Shown in pieces: positions 58,673 through 64,000 of a stretch of 64,000 nucleotides of DNA. The stretch spans positions 62,001 through 126,000 of the forward strand of contig JAUTDP010000007.1 of NCBI GenBank assembly GCA_033439795.1, in the 5' to 3' direction. Made by a program: the position numbers and the translations under genes. The stretch is from Sordaria brevicollis. Taxonomy: Eukaryota > Ascomycota > Sordariomycetes > Sordariales > Sordariaceae. Below the pieces are notes generated by a model that made no database searches, had not been told where the DNA came from, and saw only the letters and a program-made list of their open reading frames with translations. Numbering within the stretch: the first letter of the stretch is position 1; every line of letters starts with the position of its first letter.

Positions 58673-58712
58673 CGTTTCGTTTCGTTTCGTTTCGTTTCGT
58701 TTCGTTTCGTTT
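58673..58712. repeat. (CGTTT)8 pentanucleotide microsatellite
   Basis: Eight perfect CGTTT units. Confidence 0.9.
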
Positions 58713-61700
58713 TACCTAGCTCGTGTAGGCAATTGTTGTTGCTGTTGCTTGGGGGCTGACCAGTTTAGCAGCGTACGTGTTTGGTACAGGGCAGCTGTCG
58801 ACGGTTGGTTGGTGTTGATGGTGCTCTTGGTTCGGTGCTGGTTCGCGGCCAATACGGCGTCTGGACGGTGTAGCACTGCGTCTTCGCTAACCAGATTCTA
58901 GGAGTGCTGTGCTTTGCCCTGAAGCCAACCAGGCCAGCACACACTTCCACTTTTTGGAAGCCCAAAGATCGGATAATGGAGATCTCGGGTAGATCCCAAA
59001 TCTCCAAAATCTGACGCGCTGAGACGCTGTTACCTATGTTTGGTTAATCTCGATTTATGTGTCCCTCAGCCGATGAACTGTCTTGTAAAAGAGCCGAAAC
59101 ATGTTCGTTCGCGATCCGAAACATGAACCATTTCCACCACCGCTTTTGTCTGGCTGGGACAGCTACCCGGCATCAGCAGCAGTCAGCAGTCAGCAGCTTG
59201 CAGAAAGCAGAAAACAAAAAGCAGGAGATGGGCAGCCTCGTAGGTGGTGAAACACGCCTTACTTCTCCCTGTCTCTGATTTCCCAGTGTCTCCGTCCTCT
59301 ACCGTGATCCGTGATCCGTGATCCGCTCCGAGACTGCTAGACTGTCTGGCGGCAGAGGAGACGAGATTGCGAGACAAATATGGACCCGAGAACCGTCGGT
59401 TTGGGCCGAGGAGAGGAGGTTCGTGGACAGAGGGAGAAAGTATCTGTAAGCCAACCAGACCTAGGCTATCTGTACCTGTCAAGGTTAGCTCGAGGAGGGG
59501 ACGAACGAAGAGGGACAAGTACTTGGTACTTACAGGCCCTTAAGGACACGCCCCTCCCTTGCCTTGACCGTATAGCTGGGCACTGGGTACCGATGGCTGC
59601 TGCCAATGCTGCCAGCCCGGGCCGCCCAATGACAGAACATCAAGACATGACGCTATACCGAGCGGACGACGACATTGACACTCTTTCAGTTATCAAGGCA
59701 ATGTCGTGCTGGAGAGGACTTCCCTTTGGTAACTAGCAAATGTCGGTAGTGACGGCTATGTATGTATCTCGGACGGGGCCGAGTCCATACTGTATACGAA
59801 AGGGTGGTGATGGTGGTGGTATCGGCGGCATCGGTGACGGCTCCGCGTTGTCCATTCTATGTTGACGATGGTATTCGAGTGGGTGAGTGTGACTTTGGAC
59901 AGCCGATCGAAGGGAAAGTCGCCGTCGCAAAACCGACCCAAAGCCGTTCTAGCGCTTCTTGCCCTGTAAGGCCCTGTAAGGCCCTGTAAAATTGTTAGTG
60001 CAGGTGCTGTTGGTGGCGTGCGTCTCAAGTGGAAGTGGAACTCCGGGCTTCCAGTTACCCCCGGGCCATCCCTTCCATTTCCACTTTGCCTGCCGCTGTT
60101 CCCGTCGTTAGCAATTTTCTCCCAAAACAACATTGCTTCTTCTTCTTCAACTCCCCCTCCCACGGTCCACGACATGGACAAATGTGACAGATGACCGCTC
60201 CCACGCACTGGGTTGCGCATCTACTCTAGTTCGCCCGGCTCAGTAGCTGTCAGACAGACATGAGGACGGACAGTCGAGTTACTAAAAAAGGAATGACTTG
60301 TGCCGCTACTAGTTTGTGGTAGTCTGGTAGTGTACCTGTCCACCTGTCCCTTTCCTCTCAACACTGTCCATTGCACTAACAATTTGAAGCCGGCGAACAA
60401 GACTACAACCACAATAAATGCACAACCGCACAACATCATACGGCTCGCAGACCGCAGAAATTCTAGCGGTGGCAGCACCTCTGCAAGAAATGCGTTTGTT
60501 GTTCGCTGGTCATTGGAGGCCCTTGTATGCCGTCGTCTTCTCTTTGGGAAAAGGGCCTGGGTGAAGGACCCGGTGCTGTGCATTGGAGATTGTTAGGGAG
60601 ATGGACGCTCGGCCAATGGCCACTCGTCAACATCATCACCGCCATATCTAAAGAACTGCCAGCCAACGGCGACAGTGACGGCGACAGTCCTCGGTCCGGG
60701 TCCGTCTCAGCTTGTCCACTCCCGAGAGGCCGCAAGACATGCCGGAGATAATACCGCCGGAACGCCATGATTAAACCGTTACCATAACCGTCTTGTCTCA
60801 CTACCCAACTCCGAGTCCGGGAAAGATTGTCGGTCTCTTTTCTGCGCTGTGTCGCGGATATTGAACTGACCGGTACGCTAATAGGCGCTTCAGTCATCCT
60901 CTCGTTGCTTCTTTTTTGCTGATCACAAGGAGGGGAAAGTCATGGACACTCGACAACAGTAGCAGAGGTAATTACTCCTTATCCCCATTTTACGGTCGAA
61001 TTCTTCATCAACCTCTACACCCTCAAAAGAAGCCCAATGTCTCGAAAGCCTCAAAAGAGTCTTCATGATCTGATGATCTACGGTAGGACCAAGAGCAAGT
61101 GAGTCCTCAACTCAGCTGTGCTTTTGACACCTGCGGGATCCCATATGAGAAAAATTGGTCATTGGCTCGCCTATTCCTCATCGTCTCTTTTCTTTCTTTC
61201 TTTCTCTCATCATTTTACTTGTCGTTGAAGAAGCGAACCTCCACTTTCAACTGGCGGGTATGTCATCTGGCCCAACCCGTCCCGGCTCCGTAGATCCTCG
61301 CAATCCGGTTCACTGCAACCGTCACACTGCCTGGATTTTATTGTACTTGCAACCATCACCACTACTACACTACCATCACAAGGGAAAAAAAAAATGATAG
61401 TGTAGTTACACTCATCACCTTTTATCACCCCAACATCGCAACACCACCATGACATGACATCCGGGGAACCTGGAAAGTCTTTCCCTTGGAACTATTCCCG
61501 CTCACTCACTCGCTCGTCCGCTCGTCTTCGGGTCGAAAAAAAGATATCACTTGAGATTCAGCGAACGGGCAATTTTTCATTTTTTCTTATAGCGCATCTC
61601 ATAGCGCCAAAACATCAGCCCATGGGAAGTTGCATCGCGTCCCCTTGGCTTTTCACAAGTGGAAGACAGGGCAGGGCAGCCTCTTTTCCCTAGACCCAGA

Positions 61701-64000
61701 CCCCGTCAGAAAAGAAAGAGAAAAGTTATTCCCTGGTGAGTGGTCTGCTGCCCCCCAGAACCCCCCAGAACCCCCCACCATTACTACCTAGAGGTACCCT
61801 TCAACCCACCGAGGCGCTGAAACTAGCTGCTTTCTAGCTGTTGTCTTACCCTTCTGGGCTGCTATGGTTATGCTAGTGTAGGTAAAGGTAGTCACTGTCA
61901 CTGTCACTGCCTTCCCTTGTCATGTCACCTGTCATGAAAAGCTGTAGGTGATAGCGAGTTACCATTTAGTTGATCACTAGTTGGGCAAGGGAGATATCAG
62001 CCCGCCAACGGACAACCTACCAACCAACCAACCAAACGAAAAAGAAAAGCAACGACCACAAAAGTGGTCGTGGTCCAAAACAAGGGAGTCTTCGCCTGTC
62101 AACTTTTTCTCGTGCGTTCGTTAGTCCCGTCAACGCTACGCTACCCTCCAACGAGGGGTAGGAAGCGAACCTACCCAACAGAAAAAAAAAATGCTGAAAG
62201 CTCATTGCTCCGACCAAGTTTTTGGAAATTGGTCCCCCCTTCCCTAGCGAAGGTAGTTTTATCAGAAATCGATCTATCTAAATCGTATCGTAACGAGCGG
62301 GGCGGCGGGGGGTCCTAGTCCTAGTTCCCGCGCGCGCACGCTTGATCGAGATTGGATCAGATCGTGTGTTTTGGGGGGTTGACCGGGTACTTGGGTCGTG
62401 CCTTTCCTCACTTTTACCACCCTACAGAGGAGAAAAATGATGCTCTCTCCACTTGCCTACTTTTCGCCGTCTTGTCCCGTTGTTGTCTTTCGACTTGGCC
62501 GGTTTTGAAGAGAGAAAAAAGGGAGATTTAGCGTTGTCTTCTCGTCTTCGTTCTTAGATACCCGTTAGCAGATGCCCAACTTGACCCATGGACTGGAACA
62601 TGGCGAGTTGCTTTCCTACAAAGGTGTAGCGTAGAGGGTAGTCTACCGTTGAATATAGTCACCTAACCAACCCGGCTCTCAATGCCTCGTTCGGGTATGC
62701 TGTAGCGGGCCGATATGTCATCTGTCACTATCTATCACTGTCAGTTAGACAGAGGGGAACTCAAAGCAACGCATCCTTATCCCCATCATACCTGGCCCTC
62801 AAACGGGCTTCAACACCATTCCTTCTGATGATGATATTCAGCTCAAGCTGTCATATTCCTCCTCGCATTAGCACACCTCCTCCGATAGAGCCATCACGAA
62901 TCCCGTTTGGAGAGGCCTGAAAACCAGACCGCAACACAACACCACAAAGCCCTCCACTTGTGAACAAAAGCCTCGCATACAACCCCTATGGCCTCCGGTT
63001 CGAAACCCGGTGCATGAAACTACTGCACCGGGCCCTCCCCGTCCTCGCCGTTTCCCGCTGTCGTCCGCTGTCACCCGCTGCTGTCATCCATGGTCCCATC
63101 ACCACCATCCCGCGGGGCTTTTCTTCATCCTGTCCTGCTCTGTCCTATCCTATCCTGCGCTGTCCTGCCATGTCCTGTCATGCCCTCTCCACAATGGAAG
63201 GGGGCTTTCTTTTTCTTGCCGAGCCCGCTGACAGCCCGAGGACTTGAGACTGGAGTTGACTTGACTTGACTGGACCTGACTGGCCTTGGCTTAAGTTAAT
63301 GATGGGCTAACGGTGGCGTCAAGACCTGCCGTCAGTCAACGTGGGTGTAACACCATACCGCAAGGGGTCTCAGATGATCGTGATAATCTCAAACATGAAA
63401 AAGTGAGAATTGAAACCGGTGAGCCGCGAGTGCGTTGGATATCCACTTTCAACTATGCAAAAAGGAAAGAAGCAGAAGTGGTATCCACAACCGAGAAGAA
63501 GCAGAGGAAGGAGAAGAAGAAGAAGCAAAGCCAGGGCAGGCATAAAATTTCCTCTTATGGAAAGCTGAGGTGATGATTTCCTACTTCTAACTCCACTACC
63601 TACCTATCTTCTCTACTTCGACTATGAGTGCTACTTCACTACTCCATATAACGAAAACCTTGCTTCTCTACCTACCTTCCACCTTTCTCCAACTGCCATA
63701 CAACGCCATACAACGCTATACAACCTCCAGCTGCCATGCAACCCACGCTCCACGCTACTATGGATATTGTGTAGGTACGTTGACGGACATACGCAATGCA
63801 TAACAATACCCAGCTTATGATCTGTCAAGTTGTGATTCGTACACTCTCCCCGTGGTCCCTAGTAGAATAGCAGGTATCCGCAATGGCGGGCAAGAAAGAC
63901 CTGGCTGGATAGGTAGACTGGAGCATACCTCTACCTCTCTCTACCTGCTTCTACCTACCTACCTCTACCTGCCCTAACCAGACGAGCCAGATAGCCTGGT

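Larger units (their letters stand above)
53989..64000. other. 10-kb stretch of normal composition without a supported gene
   Basis: Many ORFs of 60-211 codons overlap on both strands, and none shows a motif, a good intron set or credible composition throughout. Simple repeats and short tandem motifs are frequent. The region could be promoter or UTR of a gene beyond the right edge, or carry noncoding transcripts. Its composition is not RIP-like. Confidence 0.5.

Noticed and set aside
62990..63020. GGTTCGAAACC resembling a tRNA B box
   Set aside because: The T-stem does not pair over five bases and no A box or acceptor stem lies at the expected distance upstream.

Overview
This window is nuclear DNA from a filamentous ascomycete, most likely Neurospora or a close Sordariales relative. 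Genes have short introns (58-146 bp, one of 280 bp) with GTRNGT-type donors and CTAAC/CTGAC branch sites. Intergenic regions are long and microsatellite-rich. Three islands of extremely A+T-rich DNA are almost devoid of CpA/TpG, which is the footprint of repeat-induced point mutation (RIP).

Layout. Positions 1-25.7 kb are ordinary gene-bearing DNA: the 3' end of an unrecognised gene with a 36-bp coding minisatellite (1-1395, +); an unrecognised gene carrying two apparent single-base frameshifts (3670-4951, -); an ambiguous low-complexity zone with a 356-bp MITE-like insertion (6312-6667); the WDR24/Rtc1/Sea2 gene (7296-11759, -); its divergent neighbour Cactin (12448-14339, +, three exons); and a forkhead transcription factor (18129-20293, +, two exons). 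A second MITE-like element lies at 23576-24091.

Positions 25.7-52.4 kb are a transposon graveyard. Island 1 (25.7-34.77 kb) is a Tc1/mariner-type element split by a complete 7,681-bp Ty3/Gypsy LTR retrotransposon. The retrotransposon lies on the minus strand, has two 286-bp LTRs, and is flanked by a CTTTT target duplication. Island 2 (37.48-41.50 kb) and island 3 (42.21-52.37 kb) are each bounded by short inverted repeats, and I could not classify either. Two stretches of normal composition, about 2.7 and 0.7 kb, separate them; the first carries a third MITE-like inverted-repeat unit (35184-35622).

Positions 52.4-64 kb return to normal composition, but I find no gene I would defend strongly, only two weak candidate ORFs and several simple repeats.

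The recognisable genes are housekeeping or regulatory: Rtc1/WDR24 (SEACAT/GATOR2 control of TORC1), Cactin (pre-mRNA splicing) and a forkhead regulator. They form no pathway or operon. The most notable content is the nested, RIP-inactivated transposon cluster, the two unclassified inverted-repeat-bounded islands, and the three small MITE-like elements.
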